A stretch of 64,000 nt of DNA from Pseudomonas sp. FP2335. GTDB taxonomy: Bacteria; Pseudomonadota; Gammaproteobacteria; Pseudomonadales; Pseudomonadaceae. Shown here in pieces: positions 17,929 through 26,610 of the stretch; position 1 is the stretch's first letter; every line of letters starts with the position of its first letter. The DNA lies in NCBI RefSeq assembly GCF_030687535.1, contig NZ_CP117437.1, forward strand, positions 4,485,501 to 4,549,500, written 5' to 3'. Made by a program: the position numbers and the translations under genes. A model generated the notes under the pieces. It did not search any database and was not told where the DNA came from. It saw nothing but the letters and a program-made list of their open reading frames with translations.

Positions 17929-18017
17929 TGTGGGAGCGGGCTTGCTCGCGAAGACGGTGTGTCAGTCACAGCAATTACAGCTGATACACCGCTTTCGCGA
18001 GCAAGCCCGCTCCCACA
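17929..18017. repeat. REPIN element inside the prp cluster
   Basis: A complete REPIN with the TGTGGGAGCGGGCTTGCTCG left stem and its reverse complement on the right, followed by a partial extra copy of the outer stem (CCTGCTCCCACACAA, 18021-18035) just before the prpB stop codon. Confidence 0.93.
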
Positions 18018-18036
18018 CAAGCCTGCTCCCACACAA

Positions 18037-18933
18037 TCACTTTTTCGCAGCAAACAACGCGTCGAGCTTCTGCTCGAAGGTGTGGTAGTCGATGCGGTCG
18101 TACAGTTCCATGCGGGTTTGCATGGTGTCGATCACGTTCTGTTGGGTGCCGTCGCGACGGATCGCGGTGTAGACGTTTTCGGCGGCCTTGTTCATGGCGC
18201 GGAAGGCCGAGAGCGGGTACAGCACGATGGAAACATCGGCAGATTTCAACTGTTCGGTGGTGTACAGCGGCGTGGCGCCGAATTCGGTGATGTTGGCCAG
18301 GATCGGCGCTTTCACCCGGGCGGCGAACAGCTTGTACATCTCCAGTTCAGTGATGGCTTCAGGGAAGACCATGTCGGCGCCGGCCTCGATGCAGGCGGCG
18401 GCACGCTCAAGGGCGGACTCCAGGCCTTCCACCGCGAGGGCGTCGGTGCGCGCCATGATCACGAAGCTGTCATCGGTGCGCGCATCCACGGCGGCCTTGA
18501 TGCGGTCGACCATTTCCTGCTGGGACACGATTTCCTTGTTCGGGCGGTGGCCGCAGCGCTTGGCACCGACCTGGTCTTCGATGTGGATGGCGGCAGCGCC
18601 GAACTTGATCATCGACTTGACCGTACGCGCCACGTTGAACGCCGAGGAGCCGAAACCGGTGTCCACGTCCACCAGCAGCGGCAGATCACACACGTCGGTG
18701 ATGCGGCGCACGTCGGTGAGCACGTCATCCAGGCCGGTGATGCCCAGGTCCGGCACCCCCAGGGAACCCGCCGCAACCCCGCCACCCGACAGGTAAATGG
18801 CCTTGAACCCGGCGCGCTTGGCCAGCAGCGCGTGGTTGGCATTGATCGCGCCAACCACTTGCAGCGGGTGCTCACTGGCGACGGCGTCACGGAAACGCTG
18901 GCCTGGGGTGCTCTTGTTATTGGAACTCATCAT
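18037..18933 (-). CDS. prpB: Methylisocitrate lyase PrpB
   Basis: The 298-residue product is a PEP-mutase/isocitrate-lyase-superfamily enzyme with the active-site loop [12 protein letters not shown] near residue 120 and [16 protein letters not shown] near residue 88. It cleaves 2-methylisocitrate to pyruvate and succinate, the last step of the methylcitrate cycle. Its start overlaps the stop of the regulator gene by four bases (ATGA), so the first two genes are translationally coupled. A start one codon further in is equally possible. Confidence 0.95.
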   Translation of the reverse strand: MMSSNNKSTPGQRFRDAVASEHPLQVVGAINANHALLAKRAGFKAIYLSGGGVAAGSLGVPDLGITGLDDVLTDVRRITDVCDLPLLVDVDTGFGSSAFNVARTVKSMIKFGAAAIHIEDQVGAKRCGHRPNKEIVSQQEMVDRIKAAVDARTDDSFVIMARTDALAVEGLESALERAAACIEAGADMVFPEAITELEMYKLFAARVKAPILANITEFGATPLYTTEQLKSADVSIVLYPLSAFRAMNKAAENVYTAIRRDGTQQNVIDTMQTRMELYDRIDYHTFEQKLDALFAAKK

Positions 18934-19640
18934 TCACCTCGTGATTGGGCTGCGCCGTCGGGGAAGTGACGGGCAATGTTGCGTTTGGATGCGCCGATGT
19001 GGCGGCGCATCAACAGTTCGGCCAGTTCACCGTCGCGATCGGCAATCGCATCCAGAATGCGGTGGTGTTCGGCAAAGGCCTGGCGTGGACGATTGGGTGT
19101 GGCGGAGAACTGGATGCGGTACATGCGCACCAACTGGTACAGCTCGCCGCAGAGCATTTGCGTGAGGGTGCGGTTGCCGGCGCCCTGGATGATCCGGTAG
19201 TGGAAGTCGAAATCGCCTTCCTGCTGGTAGTAGCCGACGCCAGCCTGGAACGCGGCGTCGCGTTCGTGGGTATGCAGCACTTGGCGCAGTTCTTCGATTT
19301 CGGCGTCGGTCATGCGCTCGGCCGCCAGGCGGCAGGCCATGCCTTCGAGGGATTCGCGGATTTCATAGAGTTCGATCAACTCGGCGTGGCTCAACGACAC
19401 CACCCGCGCGCCAACATGCGGTATGCGCACCAGCAGGCGCTGGCCTTCCAGGCGGTGGATCGCCTCGCGCAGCGGGCCACGGCTGATGCCGTAGGTGCGC
19501 GCCAGCTCCGGCTCGGAGATCTTGCTGCCGGGGGCGATCTCGCCCTTGACGATGGCGGCCTGGATACGGCGGAAGACGTTCTCAGACATGGTCTGGGATT
19601 CGTCCGTTGTCGCCACCGAGGCTTCCGCTTGATCCAGCAT
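18930..19640 (-). CDS. prpR: GntR/FCD-family regulator of the methylcitrate operon
   Basis: The 236-residue product has a GntR winged helix at about residues 15-80 ([20 protein letters not shown], then [17 protein letters not shown]) and an all-helical FCD effector domain with metal-binding-type residues (Asp and His positions in DFDFHYRII and [11 protein letters not shown]). FCD regulators usually repress catabolic operons until a carboxylate binds. Its position at the head of the operon suggests 2-methylcitrate or 2-methylisocitrate as ligand. The start at 19640 is preceded by AAAGGTGTCGACAAT, so the ribosome site and one operator copy overlap. An upstream in-frame start at 19682 lacks such support. 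Note that other bacteria use an unrelated sigma-54 activator also called PrpR. Confidence 0.9.
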   Translation of the reverse strand: MLDQAEASVATTDESQTMSENVFRRIQAAIVKGEIAPGSKISEPELARTYGISRGPLREAIHRLEGQRLLVRIPHVGARVVSLSHAELIELYEIRESLEGMACRLAAERMTDAEIEELRQVLHTHERDAAFQAGVGYYQQEGDFDFHYRIIQGAGNRTLTQMLCGELYQLVRMYRIQFSATPNRPRQAFAEHHRILDAIADRDGELAELLMRRHIGASKRNIARHFPDGAAQSRGE

Positions 19641-19650
19641 ATTGTCGACA
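19641..19650. promoter_or_regulatory. Palindromic GntR-type operator abutting the prpR start codon
   Basis: ATTGTCGACA, including the palindrome TGTCGACA, lies directly upstream of the prpR ATG, between ribosome site and start. FadR-subfamily GntR proteins favour TNGTNNNACNA-type palindromes, and TTGTCGACA fits. A second copy is at 19714-19725. Confidence 0.6.
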
Positions 19651-19713
19651 CCTTTAAAATCAATGTGGCAAAAACTAGCCAATCAAGCCTGGATAGTCAA
19701 AGAATAAATCCAC

Positions 19714-19725
19714 ATTGTCGACAAT
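19714..19725. promoter_or_regulatory. Perfect 12-bp palindrome, second prpR operator copy
   Basis: ATTGTCGACAAT is its own reverse complement and repeats the core of the site at 19641-19650, 73 bp away (seven helical turns). Two phased copies upstream of a GntR gene point to autoregulation and to control of the whole prp operon. Confidence 0.65.
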
Positions 19726-19912
19726 CGTCTAATAACCCCCTTCACACTTGATAAGGGCATGGCCGCCTGCCAGCGCTGGCGCCAAAAAAGCATCATGTTA
19801 GAATGCCCGCCGCTTTTGCCTGACATCACCTGATGAAAAGGCGCACGAGGGAGTTTGCGCAGCAATGCCAGTCGCCTTGAATTGAACATCGCACTGTACA
19901 GCCTCGGGATTT

Positions 19913-20449
19913 ATGAGACTCAAGCCCTTCCTTCTATTGATCAGCCTGTTGACCCTACCAAGCCTTGGCATTGCCGCCGAGAAGACTGTGTATGGCCTGA
20001 ACGAATACGCCAAGCTGGCGGGTATCGACCTCGAAGTCGCCGCCAAACTCGACACCGGTGCCAAGACCGCCTCCCTCAGTGCCCGCGACATCAAGCGCTT
20101 CAAGCGCAATGGTGAATCCTGGGTACGCTTCTACCTGGCCATCGACACCGCCCATTCCCACCCCATCGAACTGCCCCTGGCCCGCGTCAGCAAGATCAAG
20201 CGCCGCGCCGGTGACTACGACCCCGATGAGGACAAGAAATACACCGCCCGTCCGGTGATTGCCCTCGACGTCTGCATGGGCAACGCTTTACGCAGCATCG
20301 AAGTGAACTTGACTGACCGTAGCGCATTCCAATACCCGCTGCTGATCGGCTCCGAAGCCTTGAAACGCTTTGATGCGCTGGTCGACCCCAGTCTTAAATA
20401 CGCAGCAGGCAAACCCGCCTGCGCCGCCGACGCTTATACCGCCGAGTAA
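19913..20449 (+). CDS. Retropepsin-like putative aspartic protease (DUF785 / 'ATP-dependent zinc protease')
   Basis: The 178-residue product begins with a signal peptide (MRLKPFLLLISLLTLPSLGIAA) that would put it in the periplasm. It then shows YAKLAGIDLEVAAKLDTGAKTA-type retropepsin sequence, in which LDTGAKTASL (about residues 43-52) matches the catalytic DTG/DTGA of single-lobe aspartic proteases. Databases often call the family an ATP-dependent zinc protease, which the motif does not support. It is six bases from an inactive-transglutaminase membrane protein and then an ATP-grasp gene. This trio is conserved in many gammaproteobacteria and has been linked to envelope or osmotic functions. 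I infer no specific substrate. Confidence 0.85.
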   Translation: MRLKPFLLLISLLTLPSLGIAAEKTVYGLNEYAKLAGIDLEVAAKLDTGAKTASLSARDIKRFKRNGESWVRFYLAIDTAHSHPIELPLARVSKIKRRAGDYDPDEDKKYTARPVIALDVCMGNALRSIEVNLTDRSAFQYPLLIGSEALKRFDALVDPSLKYAAGKPACAADAYTAE

Positions 20450-20454
20450 ACCGA

Positions 20455-21987
20455 ATGCGCTCTCTGACCCTGCACCTGAAAATCCTGATCACCATCCTGG
20501 TGGTGTTGGGTATTTCGGTCACCGCCTACCAGATTTTCGTGCTGGGGATCCCCGTTACCGAGGACGCCACCGACGACTTGTGGAATATCGACGCCAAGGT
20601 CGAGTTCGTCGCCAACCCGAAGGACCCGGTGAAGATCCAAATGTTCGTGCCGCCGCTGAGCCGCGACTTCGTCAGCCTCAACGAGAGCTTCATCTCGAAC
20701 AACTACGGGGTCAGCGTCAACCGCATCGACGGCAACCGCAAGGTGACCTGGTCGGCGCGCCGCGCCAAAGGCAACCAGACCCTGTATTACCGCCTGGTGC
20801 TGACCAAGCGTTACAGCGGTGAAAAGGTCAAGATCAAGGGCCCGACCTTCCGCGACAGCATCGCCGTGGAAGGCCCGGAAAAAATCGCCGCCGAAGCCCT
20901 GCTGGCGCCGATCCGCCAGCACTCGGCCGACGTCGAGACCTTCATCACCGAAGCCATCAAGCGCACCAACAACCTCAACGACGACAACGTGAAGCTGCTG
21001 CTGGCGGGCGACCCGTCGACGCCGCACAAGGCCAAGATCGTCGAGTTGCTGCTGTCCATCGCCCACGTGCCGGTGGAAAAAGTCCACACCATCCGCCTCG
21101 TCGCCGACCAACCACAAACCCCGGAGCTGTGGCTGCGCAGTTTCAACGGCAATGACTGGCTGTACTTCAACCCGGAAACCGGCGAACAAGGCCTGCCCGC
21201 CGACCGCCTGCTGTGGTGGACTGGCGATGAAAACCTGATCACGGTGGATGGCGGCAAGAAAGCCATGGTGACCTTCAGCCTGAACAACAGCGAGATGAAC
21301 GCGATTCGCCTGGCCAAGCTGACGGACGAAAACACCGACGCCAACTTCCTCGAATACTCGTTGTACGGCCTGCCGCTGCAAACCCAGCAGACCTTCATGA
21401 TCATGGTGATGATCCCGATCGGCGTGCTGGTGATCCTGATCCTGCGCAACCTGATCGGCTTGCAGACGCTGGGTACCTTCACCCCGGTGCTGATCGCCCT
21501 GGCCTTCCGCGAGACGCAGCTGGGCTTCGGGATTGTGCTGTTTACGATTATCACGGCGCTGGGGCTTTCATTGCGCTCCTACCTGGAGCATTTGAAGTTG
21601 CAGATGCTGCCGAGGCTGTCGGTGGTGCTGACGTTTGTGGTGGTGCTGATCGCCGCCATCAGCCTGTTCAGCCACAAGCTGGGCCTGGAGCGCGGCTTGT
21701 CGGTGGCGCTGTTCCCTATGGTGATCCTGACCATGACCATCGAACGCCTGTCGATCACCTGGGAGGAACGCGGCGCCAACCATGCGCTGAAAGTGGCGAT
21801 CGGCACGTTGTTCGCCGCGTCCCTGGCGCACCTGATCATGAGCGTGCCGGAGCTGGTGTACTTCGTGTTTACCTTCCCGGCGATCCTGTTGATCCTGGTG
21901 GGCTTCATGCTGGCCATGGGGCGTTATCGCGGCTACCGCCTGACCGAGCTGGTGCGTTTCAAGGCGTTCTTGAAGGCTGACCAGTAA
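20455..21987 (+). CDS. Inactive transglutaminase fused to seven transmembrane helices
   Basis: The 510-residue product has one N-terminal membrane helix (ILITILVVLGISVTAYQIF, about residues 10-28). A periplasmic domain of about 260 residues follows, rich in charged sequence and resembling a transglutaminase core without an obvious Cys-His-Asp triad. At least six or seven hydrophobic helices start near residue 315 (TFMIMVMIPIGVLVILILRN). It corresponds to the family named inactive transglutaminase with 7TM. It sits between the retropepsin gene and the ATP-grasp gene, whose ATG overlaps its TAA region at 21987, indicating one transcript. The domain may bind peptides or glutamate-modified partners rather than catalyse. 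Confidence 0.85.
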   Translation: MRSLTLHLKILITILVVLGISVTAYQIFVLGIPVTEDATDDLWNIDAKVEFVANPKDPVKIQMFVPPLSRDFVSLNESFISNNYGVSVNRIDGNRKVTWSARRAKGNQTLYYRLVLTKRYSGEKVKIKGPTFRDSIAVEGPEKIAAEALLAPIRQHSADVETFITEAIKRTNNLNDDNVKLLLAGDPSTPHKAKIVELLLSIAHVPVEKVHTIRLVADQPQTPELWLRSFNGNDWLYFNPETGEQGLPADRLLWWTGDENLITVDGGKKAMVTFSLNNSEMNAIRLAKLTDENTDANFLEYSLYGLPLQTQQTFMIMVMIPIGVLVILILRNLIGLQTLGTFTPVLIALAFRETQLGFGIVLFTIITALGLSLRSYLEHLKLQMLPRLSVVLTFVVVLIAAISLFSHKLGLERGLSVALFPMVILTMTIERLSITWEERGANHALKVAIGTLFAASLAHLIMSVPELVYFVFTFPAILLILVGFMLAMGRYRGYRLTELVRFKAFLKADQ

Positions 21988-22973
21988 TGTTCGGTTTCTG
22001 GAAGACCTGGAAAGCCCTCGAAGCGCGGGGAATCATGGGCATCAATCGGCGTAATGCCGACTACGTGCTCAAGTACAACAAGCGCAGCCTGTACCCGATC
22101 GTGGATGACAAGATCATCACCAAGGAACGGGCAATTGCCGCTGGCATCCACGTGCCGCAAATGTACGGAGTGATCTCCACCGAGAAGGAAATCGACAAGC
22201 TCGACGAGATCATCGGTGGGCGCAGCGACTTCGTGATCAAGCCGGCCCAGGGCGCCGGCGGTGATGGCATCCTGGTGGTGGCGGACCGCTTCGAGGGCCG
22301 CTATCGCACGGTATCGGGCAAGATCATCAGCCATGAAGAAATCGAGCATCAGATCTCCAGCATCCTCACCGGCCTGTATTCCCTGGGCGGCCACCGTGAC
22401 CGCGCGTTGATCGAGTACCGCGTGGTACCCGACCAGATCTTCAAGAGCATCAGCTACGAAGGCGTGCCGGACATCCGCATCATTGTGCTGATGGGTTACC
22501 CGGTGATGGCCATGTTGCGCCTGCCGACACGCCAGTCCGGCGGCAAGGCCAACCTGCACCAGGGCGCCATCGGCGTGGGCGTCGACCTGGCCACCGGCCT
22601 GACCCTGCGGGGCACCTGGCTGAACAACATCATCACCAAACACCCCGACACCACCAACGCGGTGGACGGCGTGCAACTGCCCAACTGGGACGGTTTCATG
22701 AAACTCGCGGCCGGTTGCTACGAGCTGTGCGGGCTGGGTTATATCGGTGTGGACATGGTGCTCGACCAGGAAAAAGGCCCGCTGATCCTGGAACTGAATG
22801 CGCGGCCGGGGCTGAATATCCAGATCGCCAACGACTGCGGGCTGACCCTGCGTACCCACGCGGTGGAAGCGCGCCTGGAAGAGCTGAAGGCCGCTGGCGT
22901 GACGGAAACCCCGGAAGAACGGGTAAAGTTCGTGCAGGAGATGTTTGGGCATATCCCGCCGGTTGAAGGCTGA
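21987..22973 (+). CDS. Alpha-L-glutamate ligase-like ATP-grasp protein
   Basis: The 328-residue product has ATP-grasp features: FVIKPAQGAGGDGILVVADR at about residues 77-96 for nucleotide binding, and the acidic metal-binding stretch GPLILELNARPGLNIQIAN near residue 260-278. It is related to RimK-type ligases that add glutamate or other amino acids to a carboxylate. The start overlaps the preceding gene by one base. No signal peptide is visible, so it acts in the cytoplasm while its partners face the periplasm. Substrate is unknown. Confidence 0.87.
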   Translation: MFGFWKTWKALEARGIMGINRRNADYVLKYNKRSLYPIVDDKIITKERAIAAGIHVPQMYGVISTEKEIDKLDEIIGGRSDFVIKPAQGAGGDGILVVADRFEGRYRTVSGKIISHEEIEHQISSILTGLYSLGGHRDRALIEYRVVPDQIFKSISYEGVPDIRIIVLMGYPVMAMLRLPTRQSGGKANLHQGAIGVGVDLATGLTLRGTWLNNIITKHPDTTNAVDGVQLPNWDGFMKLAAGCYELCGLGYIGVDMVLDQEKGPLILELNARPGLNIQIANDCGLTLRTHAVEARLEELKAAGVTETPEERVKFVQEMFGHIPPVEG

Positions 22974-22985
22974 ACACCAATCTAA

Positions 22986-23074
22986 TGTGGGAGCGGGCTT
23001 GCTCGCGAATGCGGTGGATCAGTTGAAACACCTGTGACTGACACACCACATTCGCGAGCAAGCCCGCTCCCACA
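22986..23074. repeat. REPIN element
   Basis: Standard left stem TGTGGGAGCGGGCTTGCTCG, here followed by GAATGCGG, with the mirrored right stem. It lies between the ATP-grasp gene and pabB. Confidence 0.92.
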
Positions 23075-23154
23075 TTTGAACCGCGGTCTAGGACCCAGTT
23101 CTTCGGGGCGCTACAATCCCCTCCCCCCACGCACACGGCTGATCCATCCCGCGC

Positions 23155-24498
23155 ATGCCTACCTGCTCCGTACACCCGCTGCCCTACCGGGCCAACCCCG
23201 CTGACTACTTCACGGCGATTCGCCATGCCCCCGGCGCGGTGCTGCTGGACAGCGGCCGCCCGGCGGCCGAACGTGGGCGTTATGACCTGCTCAGCGCCTG
23301 GCCACAGGCTACATTGACGGTTTCGCCTGACGAAAACGGCACTGATTTCCTGCAACGCTTGCGGGAAAACGTGGCGCATCTGGGCGAGGCGGATTTGCCT
23401 CCAGGTTATGAATTACCCTTTGCCGGTGGCCTGATCGGCTACCTGAGCTACGACTTCGGCCGGCACCTGGAACAGATGCCGCACCTGGCGACAGACGACC
23501 TGCACCTGCCGGACGCACGCTTCGGACTGTATGCCTGGGCGTTGATCAGCGATCACCAGGCGCGGACCAGCCAACTTGTATTCCACCCCACGCTGGCCGA
23601 CAGCGAGCGCCAACGCCTGATTGCGCTGTTCAGCGCTGGCATGACCGACACGCCTGCCACCTTCAAACTCCAGGGCCCCATGGCCCCCGACCTCACCGCC
23701 GAGGCCTATCGACAGGCCATCGTGCGGATCCAGGACTACATCCAGGCCGGCGACTGCTACCAGGTCAACTTTGCCCAGCGCTTTCGCGCGCCGTGCAGCG
23801 GGGACCCGTGGGTCGCCTACTGCGCCCTGCGCGCAGCCTGCCCTACGCCTTTCTCCGGGTTCCAGAGCCTGCCCGATGACGGCGCCGTGCTGAGCCTGTC
23901 GCCGGAACGCTTCGTGCACGTCAGCGAACGCTGCGTTGAAACCCGCCCGATCAAAGGCACCCGCCCCCGTGGCCTGACGCCAGAAGAAGACGCCGCCAAC
24001 GCCGCCGAACTGCTGACCAGCCCCAAGGATCGCGCCGAAAACCTGATGATCGTCGACCTGCTGCGCAACGACCTCGGCCGCACCTGCCGCACCGGCTCGG
24101 TGAGCGTGCCGGAACTGTTCAGCCTGGAAAGCTACCCCAACGTGCACCATCTGGTCAGCAGCGTTGTCGGCACCCTGGCCGATGACAAGGACGCCCTCGA
24201 CTTGATCGCCGGCAGCTTCCCCGGCGGCTCCATCACCGGCGCACCGAAGATCCGCGCAATGCAAATCATCGACGAACTGGAACCGACCCGGCGCGGCTTG
24301 TACTGCGGCTCGCTGGTGTACCTGGACGTGCGCGGCGAGATGGACAGCTCCATCGCTATCCGCAGCTTGCTGGTCAAGGACGGGCAAGTGTGCTGCTGGG
24401 GGGGCGGCGGGATTGTCGCGGACTCGCAGTGGGAGGCGGAGTATCAGGAGTCGCTGACGAAGGTGCGGGTGTTGTTGGAGACACTGGACGGTTTGTAG
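23155..24498 (+). CDS. pabB: Aminodeoxychorismate synthase component I PabB
   Basis: The 447-residue product is a chorismate-utilising enzyme with PIKGTRPRG (about residues 264-272), ENLMIVDLLRNDLGR, GSFPGGSITGAPKIRAM and the C-terminal EYQESLTKVRVLL. It makes 4-amino-4-deoxychorismate for folate synthesis together with the glutaminase PabA. The PIKGTRPRG motif, with a lysine where anthranilate synthase has other residues, supports PabB over TrpE. The N-terminal region is about the usual PabB length. It is a single gene flanked by REPINs and opposes thrH. Confidence 0.9.
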   Translation: MPTCSVHPLPYRANPADYFTAIRHAPGAVLLDSGRPAAERGRYDLLSAWPQATLTVSPDENGTDFLQRLRENVAHLGEADLPPGYELPFAGGLIGYLSYDFGRHLEQMPHLATDDLHLPDARFGLYAWALISDHQARTSQLVFHPTLADSERQRLIALFSAGMTDTPATFKLQGPMAPDLTAEAYRQAIVRIQDYIQAGDCYQVNFAQRFRAPCSGDPWVAYCALRAACPTPFSGFQSLPDDGAVLSLSPERFVHVSERCVETRPIKGTRPRGLTPEEDAANAAELLTSPKDRAENLMIVDLLRNDLGRTCRTGSVSVPELFSLESYPNVHHLVSSVVGTLADDKDALDLIAGSFPGGSITGAPKIRAMQIIDELEPTRRGLYCGSLVYLDVRGEMDSSIAIRSLLVKDGQVCCWGGGGIVADSQWEAEYQESLTKVRVLLETLDGL

Positions 24499-24507
24499 TG
24501 ACTGGGC

Positions 24508-24602
24508 TGGCCTCTTCGCGGGCAAGCCCGCTCCCACATTTGACTGCATTCTCATGATGGAACTCGGTCAAGTGTGGGAACTGGCTTGCCTGCGAAGAGG
24601 CC
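24508..24602. repeat. REPIN element, outer-to-inner orientation reversed
   Basis: GGCCTCTTCGCGGGCAAGCC begins one arm, ending CTCCCACA. TGTGGGAACTGGCTTGCCTG with CGAAGAGGCC closes the other. The stems therefore point away from each other compared with most copies in the window. It lies between convergent pabB and thrH. Confidence 0.85.
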
Positions 24603-24621
24603 ATCAGCCGCGCTGAAAGCC

Positions 24622-25239
24622 TTACAGGCTCAACGACCGATTCGACGCCTTGATAAATTCCTGCTTCAACGCCTCAAACGTGTGCACCGCCGGGAACTGC
24701 GGGAACTCGCGGATCACATTCTCCGGCGCATGGAACAGGATCCCACGATCGGCCTCGCCCAGCATGGTGGTGTCATTGTAGGAATCGCCCGCAGCAATCA
24801 CCCGGTAGTACAGGCTTTTGAACGCCAGTACTGACTGACGCTTGGGGTCTTTCTGGCGCAGTTGGTAACTCACCACGCGGTCTGTTTCGTCGGTGATCAG
24901 ACGGTGGCACAGCAGTGTCGGGAAGCCCAGTTGGCGCATCAGCGGCTGGGAGAATTCGTAGAAGGTATCCGACAGAATCACCACCTGGAAGCGTTCGCGC
25001 AGCCAGTTGACGAACTCGATGGCGCCGTCCAGCGGCTTGAGGGTGGCGATCACTTCCTGGATGTCGGCGAGCTTGAGTCCATGTTCGTCAAGAATGCGCA
25101 GGCGCTGCTTCATCAGCACGTCGTAGTCGGGAATGTCACGGGTCGTGGCCCGCAGGGATTCAATACCGGTTTTTTCGGCGAAGGCGATCCAGATTTCCGG
25201 AACCAGCACCCCTTCCAGGTCGAGACAGGCAATTTCCAC
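24622..25239 (-). CDS. thrH: ThrH: phosphoserine phosphatase / homoserine phosphotransferase
   Basis: The 205-residue HAD-superfamily protein starts [17 protein letters not shown] and ends RSLSL, matching P. aeruginosa ThrH almost word for word as I recall it. Its first HAD motif is DLEG, with glutamate rather than aspartate as second acid, as is characteristic of ThrH. The third motif is [12 protein letters not shown]. It dephosphorylates phosphoserine and can pass the phosphate to homoserine, linking serine and threonine synthesis. It is convergent with pabB and divergent from cysH. Confidence 0.93.
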   Translation of the reverse strand: MEIACLDLEGVLVPEIWIAFAEKTGIESLRATTRDIPDYDVLMKQRLRILDEHGLKLADIQEVIATLKPLDGAIEFVNWLRERFQVVILSDTFYEFSQPLMRQLGFPTLLCHRLITDETDRVVSYQLRQKDPKRQSVLAFKSLYYRVIAAGDSYNDTTMLGEADRGILFHAPENVIREFPQFPAVHTFEALKQEFIKASNRSLSL

Positions 25240-25392
25240 AAGACACTCCTATTTATATTGTTGACGTTGAGCGAGCAAAAGGACTGCCGAACTCTAGCGA
25301 TTCAAGCTCGCGGCCGCAACGCAGGGCGGATTTTGATACCATCGCCCACCTATAGAGCGCTTAGCGCCACTGACCTTGTAGGAACCGTGCTG

Positions 25393-26127
25393 ATGAACCA
25401 AGCCTTCGACGTCGCTGAACTCGCCGCGACTTATGCCAACAAGTCCGCCCAGGACATTCTCAAACTGGCGTTCAGCCAGTTCGGCGATGACCTGTGGATT
25501 TCCTTCAGCGGTGCCGAGGACGTGGTGCTGGTGGACATGGCCTGGAAGCTGAACAAGAACGTCAAGGTGTTCAGCCTCGACACCGGCCGCCTGCACCCGG
25601 AGACCTACCGGTTCATCGAGCAGGTGCGTGAGTTCTACACAATCGACATCGAGCTGATCTCGCCGGACCAGACCAAGCTGGAACCCTTCGTCAAGGAAAA
25701 GGGCCTGTTCAGCTTCTACAAGGACGGTCATGGCGAATGCTGCGGCGTGCGCAAGATCGAGCCCTTGCGCCGCAAACTGTCCGGTGTCAGCGCCTGGGCT
25801 ACCGGCCAGCGCCGCGACCAGAGCCCTGGCACCCGCAGCCAGGTAGCGGCGCTGGAAATCGACTCGGCGTTCTCCACGCCAGAGCGCACGCTGTACAAGT
25901 TCAATCCGCTGGCACAGATGACCAGCGAAGAGATCTGGGGCTACATCCGCATGCTGGAACTGCCGTACAACAGCCTGCATGAGCGTGGCTTTATCAGCAT
26001 CGGCTGCGAGCCGTGCACCCGCCCGGTGTTGCCGAACCAGCATGAGCGCGAAGGGCGTTGGTGGTGGGAGGAAGCGACGCAGAAGGAATGTGGGCTGCAT
26101 GCGGGGAACATCATCAGCAAGGCTTGA
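25393..26127 (+). CDS. cysH: Adenylylsulfate / phosphoadenylylsulfate reductase CysH (4Fe-4S type)
   Basis: The 244-residue product reduces activated sulfate to sulfite in assimilation. It has [14 protein letters not shown] for nucleotide binding and the cysteine pairs Cys116-Cys117 (GECCGVRK) and Cys205-x2-Cys208 (IGCEPCTR), which bind a 4Fe-4S cluster, plus the catalytic Cys233 in KECGLH. The four cluster cysteines place it with the plant/Pseudomonas-type enzymes that use APS, unlike the cluster-free E. coli PAPS reductase. The start at 25393 follows TAGGAACCG. Its product feeds the sulfide pool used by cysteine synthases such as the homologue at 4893. Confidence 0.93.
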   Translation: MNQAFDVAELAATYANKSAQDILKLAFSQFGDDLWISFSGAEDVVLVDMAWKLNKNVKVFSLDTGRLHPETYRFIEQVREFYTIDIELISPDQTKLEPFVKEKGLFSFYKDGHGECCGVRKIEPLRRKLSGVSAWATGQRRDQSPGTRSQVAALEIDSAFSTPERTLYKFNPLAQMTSEEIWGYIRMLELPYNSLHERGFISIGCEPCTRPVLPNQHEREGRWWWEEATQKECGLHAGNIISKA

Positions 26128-26160
26128 GGCTGATGCAGTAAACAATGTGGAATGAGCTTA

Positions 26161-26249
26161 TGTGGGAGCGGGCTTGCTCGCGAATGCGGTGTATCAGTGA
26201 TGAATGTATCAACTGACACTCCGCATTCGCGAGCAAGCCCGCTCCCACA
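26161..26249. repeat. REPIN element
   Basis: Standard TGTGGGAGCGGGCTTGCTCG stem, inner GAATGCGG, and its mirror on the right. It follows the cysH stop by about 33 bases. Confidence 0.92.
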
Positions 26250-26610
26250 TTTGTTTTGTATTGGCCATTAGAGATGTACACACACGTGTAACTATCGGTG
26301 CCATTTATGTGTGCAATTTTTGCTTGTCCGCACCAATACGTAACACCTCTTCCCGCCTATCTTTCCCGTTCGTGAATCGCCCTCTTCCCGCCAAAAAATA
26401 AATAGCTGTTCAATCGGTCAATTTATATTTCTTGTAATTCAGTAATTTATTTATCCCACCTACAAAAACGAAATTACCTACAGTTTTCATAGATCGAAAA
26501 CTGGCACGCATGTGGCTTAAGGTGAAAAGCGCTTTGTATACAATAAATACAAAACCTACATACACTTTGCCATCTGCGGCTCTCCTGCGGATGTGCTGGA
26601 GCCTGCCGGA
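26250..26610 (+). promoter_or_regulatory. AT-rich leader of the hydantoin-type transporter operon with a palindromic operator
   Basis: This stretch holds no gene and is clearly more AT-rich than its surroundings. At 26534-26543 is the perfect palindrome TTGTATACAA. A wider inverted repeat pairs TTTGTAT (26533-26539) with ATACAAA (26547-26553). This is the kind of site bound by GntR- or TetR-type regulators of purine or hydantoin breakdown. No -35/-10 pair is convincing. Confidence 0.5.

Noticed and set aside
24862..25392. N-terminal extension of the cysH frame by about 177 codons
   Set aside because: The extension runs antisense through thrH and lacks a ribosome site; the conserved CysH N-terminus begins at 25393.
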